Of a stretch of 64,000 nucleotides of DNA, positions 34,598 to 43,675 are shown in pieces. The stretch is from Flavobacteriales bacterium (GTDB lineage Bacteria > Bacteroidota > Bacteroidia > Flavobacteriales_F > PHOS-HE28): assembly GCA_016721825.1 (NCBI GenBank), contig JADKHI010000006.1, positions 750,083 to 814,082 on the forward strand. The letters run 5' to 3'. The notes beneath the pieces are model-generated. The model was not told where the DNA came from. It worked only from the letters and a program-made list of their open reading frames with translations, and made no database searches. The translations under genes were made by a program, and so were the position numbers. Within the stretch, counting starts at the first letter, position 1, and every line of letters begins with the position of its first letter.

Positions 34598-35572
34598 CTA
34601 CAACCAGCGTTTCTCCAGCACTTCGCGCGCGTGGTAGGTGATGATGAGGTCGGCACCGGCGCGGGCGAAAGCATGCAGGTTCTCCAAGGTCATCAGGCGC
34701 TCGTCCACCAATCCCGCAGCGGCGGCCACCTTCACCATGCTGTACTCGGCGCTCACGTTGTAGCAGGCCAGCGGCAGGTCTGTGCGTTGGCGCAGCTCGG
34801 CGAGGATATCGAGGTAGGCGAGCGCGGGCTTCACCATCAGGATGTCTGCGCCTTCCTGTTCATCAAGCATGGCTTCGCGCATGGCCTCACGACCATTGCG
34901 TGCATCCATCTGGTAGCTGCGGCGGTCCCCGAAACCAGGTGCTGAACCGGCTGCTTCACGGAACGGTCCGTAGTAGGCGCTGGCGAACTTCACCGCATAG
35001 CTCATGAGCGCCGTGTTCGTGAAACCATGCATGTCCAGCCCCTGACGCATGGCACCGATACGACCATCCATCATGTCGCTCGGAGCCACCATGTCGGCAC
35101 CAGCGGTGGCGTGCGCAAGGGCCATCTTCACCAAGCGTTCCACGCTCTCGTCGTTCAGCACGTGGTGGTCATGCACAAGACCGCAGTGTCCGTGGGTGGT
35201 GTAGGCGCATAGGCAGACATCGGTGATCACGTACAGGTCTTCACCGAAAACCTTCTTCAGTTCGCGGATGGCGCTGGGCACTACGCTGCGTTCGCTCCAG
35301 GCCGCATCACCCTCCTCGCTCTTGGGCTCCTGCACCCCGAACAGCAGCACCTTGTTCAACCCGAGCTTCAGTCCCACTTCAACATCCTTCAGCAGGGTGT
35401 CCACCGTGAAGTGCGAGATGCCGGGCATGGCCAGTATCGGGTCTGTCATCCCCCTGCCCGGCTTCACGAAGTAGGGATAGATGAACTGAGCCGGGTGTAC
35501 ACGCGTTTCGGCTACGGCCTCACGGATGATCGCGTTCTTGCGTGTGCGACGCGGGCGGTGCAGCAGTTCCAT
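34598..35572 (-). CDS. hemB: delta-aminolevulinic acid dehydratase (porphobilinogen synthase)
   Basis: Haem-pathway enzyme of 324 aa joining two 5-aminolevulinates into porphobilinogen. Both active-site lysines are visible (SYAVKFASAYYGPF and MVKPALAYLD), and the catalytic zinc cysteines lie in DVCLCAYTTHGHCG. The start at 35572 (MELLHRPRRTRKNAI) matches the family; the open frame continues upstream into hemC. It is the last gene of hemA-hemCD-hemB, 8 nt after the fusion gene. Confidence 0.95.
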   Translation of the reverse strand: MELLHRPRRTRKNAIIREAVAETRVHPAQFIYPYFVKPGRGMTDPILAMPGISHFTVDTLLKDVEVGLKLGLNKVLLFGVQEPKSEEGDAAWSERSVVPSAIRELKKVFGEDLYVITDVCLCAYTTHGHCGLVHDHHVLNDESVERLVKMALAHATAGADMVAPSDMMDGRIGAMRQGLDMHGFTNTALMSYAVKFASAYYGPFREAAGSAPGFGDRRSYQMDARNGREAMREAMLDEQEGADILMVKPALAYLDILAELRQRTDLPLACYNVSAEYSMVKVAAAAGLVDERLMTLENLHAFARAGADLIITYHAREVLEKRWL

Positions 35573-35580
35573 GGTATGGG

Positions 35581-37164
35581 TCAGGTGTTCGAAGGTGCGA
35601 TGGCCAAGTTGAAGACCACATCGATCAGGGCCATCTCCGTGCTCGACCAAGGTATCAGGGCCTCCACTCCGCTCAGCACCTTGATGCGCTGTGAGGTGCT
35701 GGTGCCCATGGCCACAACACTTGTCCAACGATCTAACGCGGAAACGGCATGCAGGGCGTCCGCATGGTTCGGACTGGTAACGATGACCACATCGCCTTCG
35801 ATCGGGCGAACGAGGTTCACCGGTCGCATGGTGTAGACGTGGAGGTCGATCGCATGACCTTCGGGCATGGCCTTCTGGATGGTACGAAGTCCGTCGGTAA
35901 CGCAGGGGAACAGGACGCTCACCTGGCCGAAGCGTTCCACATAGTCCTTCGCGATAGTGGGCGTGTCCGGTCCATCTCCGATGAAGTTGGCTTCTGCGCC
36001 GTGCTTGCGGATCTCCTCGGCCGTACCGTTCCCGATGGCATCGCATGGGGCCATCCGCAGGTCACCACCGCCTTTTACGAAGAAGCGTACCGCGTTGCGC
36101 GAAGTGAAGAAGATCCGGTCGTGATCGGGCAGTTCGGCGAAGGGGATGGCAGCTGGCGTTAACAGTTCCGCACCGCTGACGGCGATGCCGTGGGCCACGA
36201 GTGTGCGTGCGATCAGCTCATCCCCTTCCAGCGCACGCGTGATCACCACACGCAGCGGCTTCACCGGGGCATTGAGGCGCTGCACGGTCTCCTTCGCCAA
36301 CTGCTCCACGTCCGTGCCGCTCACCTGCACACGACGGGGCGTGTCGGTCCATGCCCGGGTGCCGCTCGCCCAGATGTGGTAACGGCCGGCAGTGTGAACA
36401 GCATGCACGCCCAGGGGTACCTGGCACCCTCCGTGGAAGGCGTTCAGGACGCGGCGTTCCAGAATCGCCGTGCGCGAAGCGGAAGCATCGTTCAGCTGTT
36501 CAACCACCGAGCGAGTGATGGCATCATCGCTGCGCGTCTGCACGGCGAGTGCCCCTTGGGCAGGTGCGGGGACGAAGATGCGCGGGTCGAGTTCGAGCAC
36601 CTGAAGGCCGGAAAGATCAAGCTCCAGTCGATCCAGTCCGGCCTTTGCCAGAAGGATGGCATCATACAGTCCGCTGCGCAGCTTGTCCACGCGCGTGGGC
36701 ACGTTGCCGCGCAGGTCCTGGATGCGAACGTCGGGGCGCAGTTGCTTCAATTGGGCCTTGCGGCGGGCCGACGAGGTGCCAACGATCGCAGACCCTTTCA
36801 CCTCCAAGGGCAAGGTCGCGTCACTGGCCTCGGGGCGCACCAACAGCAGCTCCGTGCAAGCGGCACGACCAGGGAAGGCTGCGATGGTAAGGCCAGCGGG
36901 CTCATTGGTCTCCAGGTCCTTGCAGCTGTGCACGGCCAGGTCGATGGTGCCGCCAAGCAGTTCGGCCTCCAGCTCCTTGGTGAAGAAACCCTTGCCTTCC
37001 ATTTTGTCGAAGGAGAGGTCTTGGATGCGGTCGCCGCTGGTCTTGATGATGCGGATCTCGGTGGGCTGGCCGAGAGCGAGCAGGCGCTCGGCGATGTGGT
37101 GGGCCTGCCAGAGGGCGAGCGCGCTGCCGCGGGTACCGATGATGAGGGGTCGCTGAGCGGTCAT
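35581..37164 (-). CDS. hemC: hydroxymethylbilane synthase fused to uroporphyrinogen-III synthase-like domain
   Basis: Fusion of 527 aa. Residues 1-300 are porphobilinogen deaminase (GTRGSALALWQAH at the start, HSCKDLET, TSSARRKAQL, and Cys247 in FHGGCQVPLG holding the dipyrromethane cofactor). Residues of about 303-527 are a HemD-like domain (PLRVVITRALEGDELIA, DRIFFTSRNAVRFF, CDAIGNGTAEEIRKHG). Together they could turn porphobilinogen into uroporphyrinogen III without releasing the unstable bilane. It overlaps hemA by 4 nt. A separate HemD at 29.7-30.4 kb duplicates the second activity. Confidence 0.93.
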   Translation of the reverse strand: MTAQRPLIIGTRGSALALWQAHHIAERLLALGQPTEIRIIKTSGDRIQDLSFDKMEGKGFFTKELEAELLGGTIDLAVHSCKDLETNEPAGLTIAAFPGRAACTELLLVRPEASDATLPLEVKGSAIVGTSSARRKAQLKQLRPDVRIQDLRGNVPTRVDKLRSGLYDAILLAKAGLDRLELDLSGLQVLELDPRIFVPAPAQGALAVQTRSDDAITRSVVEQLNDASASRTAILERRVLNAFHGGCQVPLGVHAVHTAGRYHIWASGTRAWTDTPRRVQVSGTDVEQLAKETVQRLNAPVKPLRVVITRALEGDELIARTLVAHGIAVSGAELLTPAAIPFAELPDHDRIFFTSRNAVRFFVKGGGDLRMAPCDAIGNGTAEEIRKHGAEANFIGDGPDTPTIAKDYVERFGQVSVLFPCVTDGLRTIQKAMPEGHAIDLHVYTMRPVNLVRPIEGDVVIVTSPNHADALHAVSALDRWTSVVAMGTSTSQRIKVLSGVEALIPWSSTEMALIDVVFNLAIAPSNT

Positions 37165-38435
37165 GCGCGCGGGGCTTCCGCCACCCGCTGGTGCTCGTCG
37201 AGGATCACCTGTTTGGCCATCTTCATGGGCACGCTGATGTACTTACGCTCCAAGTGGTCGAGTACCTTGTCCAGCACAGCGCGGGCCTCCGGATCAAGGC
37301 GGGCGATGTCTGCTGCGAACACTTCGTTCACGGCACGGTCCCGAAGAGCGCGGACCGCCTCGGGCACCTGGGCCATGGCACGTTCCACGCCGCGTTCACG
37401 GGCCATCACTTCGAAGCCGGCCACACCTTCCTGCACAATGGCAAGGCAGGCACCCAGCTCCTGGTGGCGTGCAGCGCGATTGGTCTCGGCCTGTTGCTGC
37501 AGGTCGTCGATGCGGATCAGGTGCGCGGGCGAAGTGCCCATGCAGGTCGGCTCAATGTCGTACGGGAGCGCCAGGTCCACGAGCACAGGCTTGGAAGCAC
37601 GTTGCTCAGCACTACGGGGGTCCGCGGCGCGCAGGGTGCTGAAGAGCTCCGCATCCACGATGGGTGTGCCGCGACCGATACCGGAGATGATCACATCGAA
37701 GCCCTCATCGAAGGCCACGAGCGTATCCAGCGGATAGGCTTCGCCGCCCACGCTCTTAACCAGAGCTTCGGCCTTGGCCAAGGTGCGGTTGAAGATGTGA
37801 AGGTCCTTGAACCCGTGCTTGGCCAGGTAGAGGCACATGTCCGCGCAGGTCTTGCCCGCGCCGATGATCAGGAAGCGGGCCTCCTTGCGAACACCATGGT
37901 CGCGCAGCGCGCGATAAGCCAGGCTCACCACGCTCACGGGACGGTTGGCGATACCGGTCTCGGTGTACACCCGCTTGGCGGTGATCACCACTTGCTTCAT
38001 CAGCAGGCGCAACGCATCGCCGGTAAGACCAGCAAGGCGGGCACGCTCGTATTGATCGCGAACCTGGGCCAGGATCTCGCGCTCACCGATCACCAAGCTC
38101 TCCAGGCTGGAGGCCACGCTGATCAGGTGGGTCACGGCTTCGGCACCGCTGTGGAGCACGGCCGCACGCAAGGCCATGTCATGCGTCTCGTTGTCCAGCG
38201 CAGGCCGCCATTGCTGAAGGAGAGCGTCCGGACGAACACCTTCTGCAGCGGATACGAACACGAGCTCGGCACGGTTGCAGGTGGTGATGAAGAAGCACTC
38301 CTCCACCAGACCCGACTCCTTCAGGCGGGCGCCGGTCTCTTTCAACGTGTTCTCCTCCAAGTGGAACTTGCCCACGGCTTCCAATGGAAGACGCTGGTGC
38401 GTAAGGGCGAGGATATGCAGGCGGGAGAGGTCCAT
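37161..38435 (-). CDS. hemA: glutamyl-tRNA reductase
   Basis: First enzyme of C5-pathway haem synthesis, 424 aa, reducing glutamyl-tRNA to glutamate-1-semialdehyde. The nucleophilic cysteine is in FITTCNRAEL near residue 53, SLESLVIGEREILAQVRDQY is the conserved tRNA/substrate helix, and LIIGAGKTCADM begins the NADPH domain. A helical dimerisation region closes the protein. It is first in the hemA-hemCD-hemB operon, with a 4-nt overlap to hemCD. No -7 box matching the consensus was found in the 271-nt divergent gap. Confidence 0.95.
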   Translation of the reverse strand: MDLSRLHILALTHQRLPLEAVGKFHLEENTLKETGARLKESGLVEECFFITTCNRAELVFVSAAEGVRPDALLQQWRPALDNETHDMALRAAVLHSGAEAVTHLISVASSLESLVIGEREILAQVRDQYERARLAGLTGDALRLLMKQVVITAKRVYTETGIANRPVSVVSLAYRALRDHGVRKEARFLIIGAGKTCADMCLYLAKHGFKDLHIFNRTLAKAEALVKSVGGEAYPLDTLVAFDEGFDVIISGIGRGTPIVDAELFSTLRAADPRSAEQRASKPVLVDLALPYDIEPTCMGTSPAHLIRIDDLQQQAETNRAARHQELGACLAIVQEGVAGFEVMARERGVERAMAQVPEAVRALRDRAVNEVFAADIARLDPEARAVLDKVLDHLERKYISVPMKMAKQVILDEHQRVAEAPRA

Positions 38436-38706
38436 CGTTCGGCACCGCGAAGGTCCCCCGGGGCACAGGGTGCTTGGTCATGGAACTGTCAAGGGCCCGA
38501 CCAAGCGGGCAGGCCTGTTGAAGAAAGGAGCTGGCGCATGACCGATGTCATCAACAGTACACCTTGGGGAAACGCCTGTGGCGCTCCGGCGCTGCGCCGG
38601 GCAGGGGGGATAGTTTTGGGCGGTTCCCCCAGGCCACCCACCCCCGGAACCTGGGACCGACAAGGACCGTAGAACGCCGTTCCAGCACCGCGCGCAACCC
38701 TCAGGC
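38436..38706. promoter_or_regulatory. divergent intergenic region with -7 box for MBOAT gene
   Basis: The 271-nt gap between hemA and the MBOAT gene contains TAGTTTTG at 38611-38618 on the plus strand, a perfect TAnnTTTG, giving a leader of about 85 nt for the MBOAT mRNA. A small hairpin CCGGCG/CGCCGG (38586-38600) lies just upstream of it. I see no coding sequence here. Confidence 0.5.
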
Positions 38707-40152
38707 ATGCTCTTCAACTCCCTCGACTTCGCGATCTTCCTGCCGATCGTTTTCGTGCTGTACTGGTTGCTGAACAGCAACTTGCGTGTTCAGAACAGCT
38801 TCCTGATCCTCACGGGTTTCGTGTTCTACGGCTGGTGGGACTGGCGCTTTCTGGGGCTGTTGATCTTCACCTCGGGCACGGATTATCTGGTGGCGATCGG
38901 TCTGGAACGGGCCACGAGCGAGGCGCGTCGCAAGGCGCTGCTGGGCGTCAGTTTGGTGGCGAACCTGGGCCTTTTGGGTTACTTCAAGTACTACGACTTC
39001 TTCATCACGAGCTTCCATGAGGCGTTCACCTTCATGGGCCTGCCCTTCGGGCTTCGCGCACTGGGCCTGGTGCTTCCCGTGGGCATCAGCTTCTACACGT
39101 TCCAGAGCCTGAGCTATACCATCGATGTGTACCGCAGGCAGCTGAAGGCCACCAGCGACCCCATCACCTTCTTCGCCTTCGTGAGCTTCTTCCCGCAGAT
39201 GCTCGCCGGCCCCATTGAACGGGCCCGCAACATGATCCCCCAGTTCCTGAAGCCGCGGGTGTTCGACACGGCCATGGCGCGCGATGGCCTACGGCAGATG
39301 CTCTGGGGCCTGTTCAAGAAGATCGTGGTGGCGGACAATTGCTCGCAGATCGTGAACATGCTCTACGCAGACCCCTCTGCGCATAGTGGTTCCACCATGG
39401 CCCTGGCCACGGTGCTGTTCGCCTTTCAGATCTACGGTGACTTCAGCGGCTACAGCGACATCGCCATCGGTGCGGCACGGTTGTTCGGCTTCGAGCTCAT
39501 GCGGAACTTCGCCTTCCCCTATTTCAGTCGGGACATCGCGGAGTTCTGGCGGCGTTGGCACATCAGCCTCAGCACCTGGTTCCGGGACTACCTGTACATC
39601 CCGCTGGGCGGAAGCCGTGGCAACAAGGCCTTCGTGGTGCGCAACACCATGATCATCTTCCTGGTGAGCGGCTTCTGGCACGGCGCCAACTGGACCTTCG
39701 TGGCCTGGGGTGCGATCAACGGCCTGTTCTTCCTGCCTTTGGTGTTGCAGGACAAGCACCGCAGCATGCTGGGCACGGTGGCCGAAGGTCGCGCGCTGCC
39801 TTCGGTGCGTGAACTGCTGATGATGTTGTTGACCTTCGCCATGGCCTGCTTCGCGTGGATCTTCTTCCGTGCACAGAGCATGGGCGAAGCCTTTGAAGTG
39901 ATCGGCCAGATCCTCTCGCGTTCGCTCTTCAGCATGCCCGAGCTCCCGATCCCACGAACGCTGGCCTACGGTCTGCTCGGCATCGCGATCACCCTGGTGT
40001 TCGAGTGGATCAACCGCGAACGGCAATACGGCCTACAGATGGACGGTCGCAGTGTGCGGCCTGTGCGTTACGCGCTCTACTACGGCATCATCGCGGTCAT
40101 CATTCTCTGCGCACCGCTGGGTGGTGGCGAGTTCATCTACTTCCAGTTCTGA
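38707..40152 (+). CDS. MBOAT family O-acyltransferase
   Basis: Polytopic membrane acyltransferase of 481 aa in the AlgI/PatA/DltB group. The catalytic histidine lies in VSGFWHGANWTFV near residue 328 and the family block FPYFSRDIAEFWRRWHISLS is intact. About ten membrane helices are evident. It transfers acyl groups (usually acetyl) to extracytoplasmic glycans and works with a periplasmic SGNH protein, which is just what the next gene encodes, 3 nt downstream. The target may be LPS O-chain, exopolysaccharide or peptidoglycan; the LPS genes at 24-27 kb make a surface glycan likely. Confidence 0.93.
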   Translation: MLFNSLDFAIFLPIVFVLYWLLNSNLRVQNSFLILTGFVFYGWWDWRFLGLLIFTSGTDYLVAIGLERATSEARRKALLGVSLVANLGLLGYFKYYDFFITSFHEAFTFMGLPFGLRALGLVLPVGISFYTFQSLSYTIDVYRRQLKATSDPITFFAFVSFFPQMLAGPIERARNMIPQFLKPRVFDTAMARDGLRQMLWGLFKKIVVADNCSQIVNMLYADPSAHSGSTMALATVLFAFQIYGDFSGYSDIAIGAARLFGFELMRNFAFPYFSRDIAEFWRRWHISLSTWFRDYLYIPLGGSRGNKAFVVRNTMIIFLVSGFWHGANWTFVAWGAINGLFFLPLVLQDKHRSMLGTVAEGRALPSVRELLMMLLTFAMACFAWIFFRAQSMGEAFEVIGQILSRSLFSMPELPIPRTLAYGLLGIAITLVFEWINRERQYGLQMDGRSVRPVRYALYYGIIAVIILCAPLGGGEFIYFQF

Positions 40153-40155
40153 GCC

Positions 40156-41079
40156 ATGGTGCGCCGCTTCCTCCTCAACTGCGTTCTGCTGAGCCTTCCC
40201 GTGGTGGCCATGCTCGTCGGCTATTGCGGGATCAACGCCCGTTTCTTCCCTGCTCCGCACATCACCAACAACCTCTCGATGAACGAGAAGGCCATGTTGC
40301 TGAACCGGCGCTTCACCCCCGAAGTGAACATCCTGGCCCTGGGCTCGTCGATGACGCAGATCAACTTGAGCAGTAAGGCCGTGGTGGAGCGCTTCGGTGA
40401 TACGGCCTACTTCAACTTCAGCGGCTGGGGCATGGACATGAAGCAGGCGAACGCATTGGCACGCCTGATGGTACCACGCATGAAGCCGAGGCTCTATCTG
40501 CTCAGCAGCAACTTGATGGACTTCAGTGTGGACCCGGACCGTGCCAGCATCGATCCACCCAAAGTGGCGGAACTGGCCCTCGGCGGTTCCCCCTTCCTTG
40601 CCTACCTCGGTCACGCCGGACCCGCTTACTACCTGCGGCAGATGGAGACCAACCGAACACGCTTCACCGACCCTGCGAGCTATGAGTGCCTGATGTACGA
40701 CAGCCACGGAGGCGTGGCCTTGAACGTGCCGAAGGAGCGCATCGAGCCCGGACTGTGGAGCAAGGCACCACCCACGGCCGACAAGTTGGACACTGCGCAG
40801 TATGCTGCGTTCGAGGACCTCTGCAACTACCTGCGCGAGCAGAAGGTCGACCTTGTCTTCATCCTGGCACCCTACCGCGCTGGCCTGCACACCCCCGAGG
40901 TGGACCGCACCATTGCGTTGCACACCGAACGCGTCAAGGCCATGCTTGCGCGCCACGGGCATCGCTACGCCGACACCGAGGACCGCCGCTGGGACGACGC
41001 CCTGTACTGCGACGCAAGCCACTTCAACGAGGCCGGTGCTTACCAGTTCTCGAAAGAGGTGCTTTCGCGGGTGCCGTGA
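40156..41079 (+). CDS. SGNH-hydrolase-like partner of MBOAT acyltransferase
   Basis: Protein of 307 aa with one N-terminal membrane helix (FLLNCVLLSLPVVAMLVGY) and a periplasmic domain. LALGSSMTQINLSS places a serine at the block I position and YCDASHFNEAGA near the C-terminus supplies the Asp-x-x-His, so the SGNH triad looks complete. Such proteins finish O-acetylation started by an MBOAT channel (as AlgJ/AlgX or DltD do). It is coupled to the MBOAT gene by a 3-nt gap. I do not recognise a named family beyond that. Confidence 0.8.
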   Translation: MVRRFLLNCVLLSLPVVAMLVGYCGINARFFPAPHITNNLSMNEKAMLLNRRFTPEVNILALGSSMTQINLSSKAVVERFGDTAYFNFSGWGMDMKQANALARLMVPRMKPRLYLLSSNLMDFSVDPDRASIDPPKVAELALGGSPFLAYLGHAGPAYYLRQMETNRTRFTDPASYECLMYDSHGGVALNVPKERIEPGLWSKAPPTADKLDTAQYAAFEDLCNYLREQKVDLVFILAPYRAGLHTPEVDRTIALHTERVKAMLARHGHRYADTEDRRWDDALYCDASHFNEAGAYQFSKEVLSRVP

Positions 41080-41080
41080 A

Positions 41081-41485
41081 CTAAGCTTTCCGCTTCGCGC
41101 CGAAGTCAGCATCCAGCCAAGCCTTCGCCTCGTCCTCTTGAAGGAAGATGCTGATCGGAAAGCCTTGCGGGAAGTAGGCGAAATAGAGCTTGACGAGCAG
41201 TTCGGACATGCTGCTTTCCGCTACGATGGCCATGGCCTTCAGACCATCCGTGCTCTTGTTGGCCTTGTAGTGGTCCGCCGCCATCACCGCCAGATCGATC
41301 TCCGCATCCGGTGGCAATACCATCAGGATGGTGATCGGGTCGGTGCCGCAGAGCTTGACACGTTCCTGCATGATCGCCGCAATACCTGCGGCATTGATGA
41401 ACGCGGCCGGCTTGAAGCGCACCTCCACCCGCTCGGGTGAAACGCGCGTGAGATCGGCCAACGGAGTAGCGCTGGAAGTAGGCAT
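41081..41485 (-). CDS. STAS/SpoIIAA-like small protein
   Basis: Cytoplasmic protein of 134 aa, read from MPTSSATPLADLTRV rather than from an ATG ten codons earlier. It alternates beta strands and helices (ILMVLPPDAEIDLAVMAADH, LKAMAIVAESSMSELLVKLY, FPISIFLQEDEAKAWL), like the SpoIIAA/STAS-like DUF7793 proteins of Bacteroidota. The function is not known. It is convergent with the SGNH gene, with a 1-nt gap. A CATCTTTG box lies 27 nt upstream. Confidence 0.75.
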   Translation of the reverse strand: MPTSSATPLADLTRVSPERVEVRFKPAAFINAAGIAAIMQERVKLCGTDPITILMVLPPDAEIDLAVMAADHYKANKSTDGLKAMAIVAESSMSELLVKLYFAYFPQGFPISIFLQEDEAKAWLDADFGAKRKA

Positions 41486-41512
41486 GTTGGGGAGAGCAAC
41501 ATTGTGAGGCCA

Positions 41513-41520
41513 CAAAGATG
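41513..41520 (-). promoter_or_regulatory. possible -7 box CATCTTTG for STAS-like gene
   Basis: CATCTTTG on the minus strand, 27 nt before the ATG at 41485; one change from TAnnTTTG. Confidence 0.35.
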
Positions 41521-41542
41521 GGCCGCAAGTTCCCGGTATCCT

Positions 41543-43441
41543 TCAACGCAACAACAACACATGGCCCTTCGCCACGCGTCTGCCGGTGAGGATGTCCGAA
41601 TCGGGCACGTATTCCACGGTCCAGGCGTAAACGCCCGAAGCCAACGTGCCACCATCCCAAGCCATGAAGGGGTCCGTGGTCATCCACTGCTCCCTGCCCC
41701 AGCGATCGAAGATGCGCAGGGTGTAAGATTCATTCGGACAGGTAAAGCGCGGCAGGAAGTCCTCGTTGATCCCATCCCCATCGCGGGTGAACGTATTGGG
41801 AACGTAGACCGGGCAATCGCAATAGTCAAGGCCGATCGTCACACTGTCCACATCCGTACCGCAGACGTTGGTAACGGTCACCGAATACACGTCCGGTCCA
41901 TCGATGAGGATGGAAGGACCCGTGCTGCCGTCGTCCCAGAGGTAGGTGTAGTTGGGGCCTTCCGCCACCAGCTCCTCCACGCTCCCGGCGCACAACAGGT
42001 GATCTGGCCCGAGATCCACCTCCGGGAGCGGGATGATGCCCAGTTCCAAGCTATCGGTGGTGTAGCAGTTGTTCTCCTCCACGATGACCCAATACACACC
42101 GGCACCGTTCGTGGACCGCGAAGGGAACGTGCTCCCATCCTCCCACGAGTATGAACCACCGGGACGGGTCACATCGAACAGCAGGTCGTCGGCCTCGCAG
42201 ATGGTGGTATCAGCGCCGAGGTCGACGACCGGGAGGGGATAGTAGGTGAAGATCACCGTGTCGCGGTCCAGGCACCCGGCCAGATCCACCGTCACCCAGT
42301 AGGTGCCAGCGTCCGTTACGGTCCAGGTGGGCGCGGTGCTTCCATCGTGCCACATATAAGTGGAGCCGGGGTAGGCCGCGTTCAAGACCTCCACATCACC
42401 AGCGCACCGCTGCAGATCCGGACCGATGTTGGCGACCGGCAACGGCAGCTCCGTGACCAGGATGCTGTCGCGCGTGGTGCAGCCGTTCTCGGTCACATCC
42501 ACCCAATAGATGCCGGATGCAGCAGGTGTGAAGCTGGCGGCCGCGCTTCCGTCCTGCCAGGCGAATGCATCTGCCGAAGGCCATTGCGGATCGAGCGCGA
42601 TGGTCACATCCTCGCAATAGGTGGTGTCCGGTCCGAGGTCCGGTTCGGGGTAGGCGAAGTAGGTCACCAGCACTTCATCGGTGTAGGTGCAGTAAGGGGT
42701 GAACAGAATGTCATCGATGGCAAAGTCGTTACCGGACTGTGCCGTATTGAGGTTGGTGATGCACAGGGTGACAGTGGTGGAAGCGCCGGAATTCCAGAGG
42801 TTGTAGAAATTCAGCCAGAGGCCGGTGGTGCTCGAAGCGTTCAGGTTGCCGATGGAAACGCCATCCACGGTGAAGGACAGTTGCGCAGGAGAGGAAGAGA
42901 CGGCGGAGGCCAGCCAAGCGGAGAACGCGTAAGTGGTGTTCGGCAATACGCTTACTGTCTGGCACCAGATGGTCTGGCCAACGATATCGGATCCGTTCAC
43001 CACCAACATGTTGCCGCTACCGGTCGTATGGTCACCGAAGGAAGCGAAGTTGTTGTGCACCAAGGATGGCGACGTTGAAACGGCGTAGGTGCTCTGAAGG
43101 GATAAGAGCCCATAGGCGCCGCCGGTCCCCGGCACATAGTCGCTGGTGAACCCAGTTGCCCCTGCGCTGAAATCGCCATTGGTGATCACGTTGTTACCGG
43201 CGCCGATCTCGGTGACCGTGCACCCGTAGGTGCCGGCCGTGGAAACCGAAATGGCGGTGCCCGTGCTGCCGGTGGTCCACAAGTAGCTCTGGAATCCGGC
43301 CGGTGCTGTCAAGGTCACGGATTGGCCCGCGCATAGGCTGGTATCCGAGCCCAGGTCAAAGGTCGAAACGCACTGGCCGGAGGCGAGCCCACCGAAGAGG
43401 GTCGCCACCACAATGGGCAAGGTCCGGGAAGGATTCCACAT
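41543..43441 (-). CDS. secreted protein with tandem Ig/SprB-like repeats and T9SS type B (gliding) C-terminal domain
   Basis: Secreted protein of 632 aa with a signal peptide ending near ASGQ. An N-terminal Ig-like repeat is followed by a carbohydrate-binding-like domain (about 85-250; VITNGDFSAGATGF ... FAIDDILF). Four tandem repeats of about 80 residues follow, with the pattern LGxDTxxC...YxWxDGST...GxYWVxV...CxxxDS. A gliding-motility-associated (CHU_C, type B) C-terminal domain ends the protein (VPNTFTRDGDGINEDFLP, IFDRWGREQW). Type B cargo stays on the surface; this is probably an adhesin. A TAGTTTTG box lies 10 nt before the ATG. Confidence 0.93.
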   Translation of the reverse strand: MWNPSRTLPIVVATLFGGLASGQCVSTFDLGSDTSLCAGQSVTLTAPAGFQSYLWTTGSTGTAISVSTAGTYGCTVTEIGAGNNVITNGDFSAGATGFTSDYVPGTGGAYGLLSLQSTYAVSTSPSLVHNNFASFGDHTTGSGNMLVVNGSDIVGQTIWCQTVSVLPNTTYAFSAWLASAVSSSPAQLSFTVDGVSIGNLNASSTTGLWLNFYNLWNSGASTTVTLCITNLNTAQSGNDFAIDDILFTPYCTYTDEVLVTYFAYPEPDLGPDTTYCEDVTIALDPQWPSADAFAWQDGSAAASFTPAASGIYWVDVTENGCTTRDSILVTELPLPVANIGPDLQRCAGDVEVLNAAYPGSTYMWHDGSTAPTWTVTDAGTYWVTVDLAGCLDRDTVIFTYYPLPVVDLGADTTICEADDLLFDVTRPGGSYSWEDGSTFPSRSTNGAGVYWVIVEENNCYTTDSLELGIIPLPEVDLGPDHLLCAGSVEELVAEGPNYTYLWDDGSTGPSILIDGPDVYSVTVTNVCGTDVDSVTIGLDYCDCPVYVPNTFTRDGDGINEDFLPRFTCPNESYTLRIFDRWGREQWMTTDPFMAWDGGTLASGVYAWTVEYVPDSDILTGRRVAKGHVLLLR

Positions 43442-43451
43442 TTTGCGACCG

Positions 43452-43459
43452 CAAAACTA
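43452..43459 (-). promoter_or_regulatory. -7 promoter box TAGTTTTG before gliding-type adhesin
   Basis: Perfect TAnnTTTG on the minus strand with only 10 nt to the ATG, so the 5' leader is a few bases at most. Confidence 0.65.
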
Positions 43460-43675
43460 CCGGGAACGAACGAGCCTGTCTGTCGTTATCCGTCCACAAG
43501 GTCGCACCAACGACGCAAGGGCTGCAGGACCCGTTGCCTTGGGCCGGCAACCCCGTCCGGTCAACACAACAGGAACGGTCGGTAAGCACCCTGGTTCCCG
43601 CACGGAAAGGGCAAGGCCGGAAAGGCACAGGCAGCACGAACCCACTGTGGCCCGATGTTGGTGGCGCGGCGGACC

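Noticed and set aside
41543..43441. Tandem repeats first considered as a possible CRISPR or satellite
   Set aside because: The periodicity of about 240 nt is that of Ig-like protein repeats with conserved Cys/Trp codons; nucleotide identity between units is low and there are no spacers.
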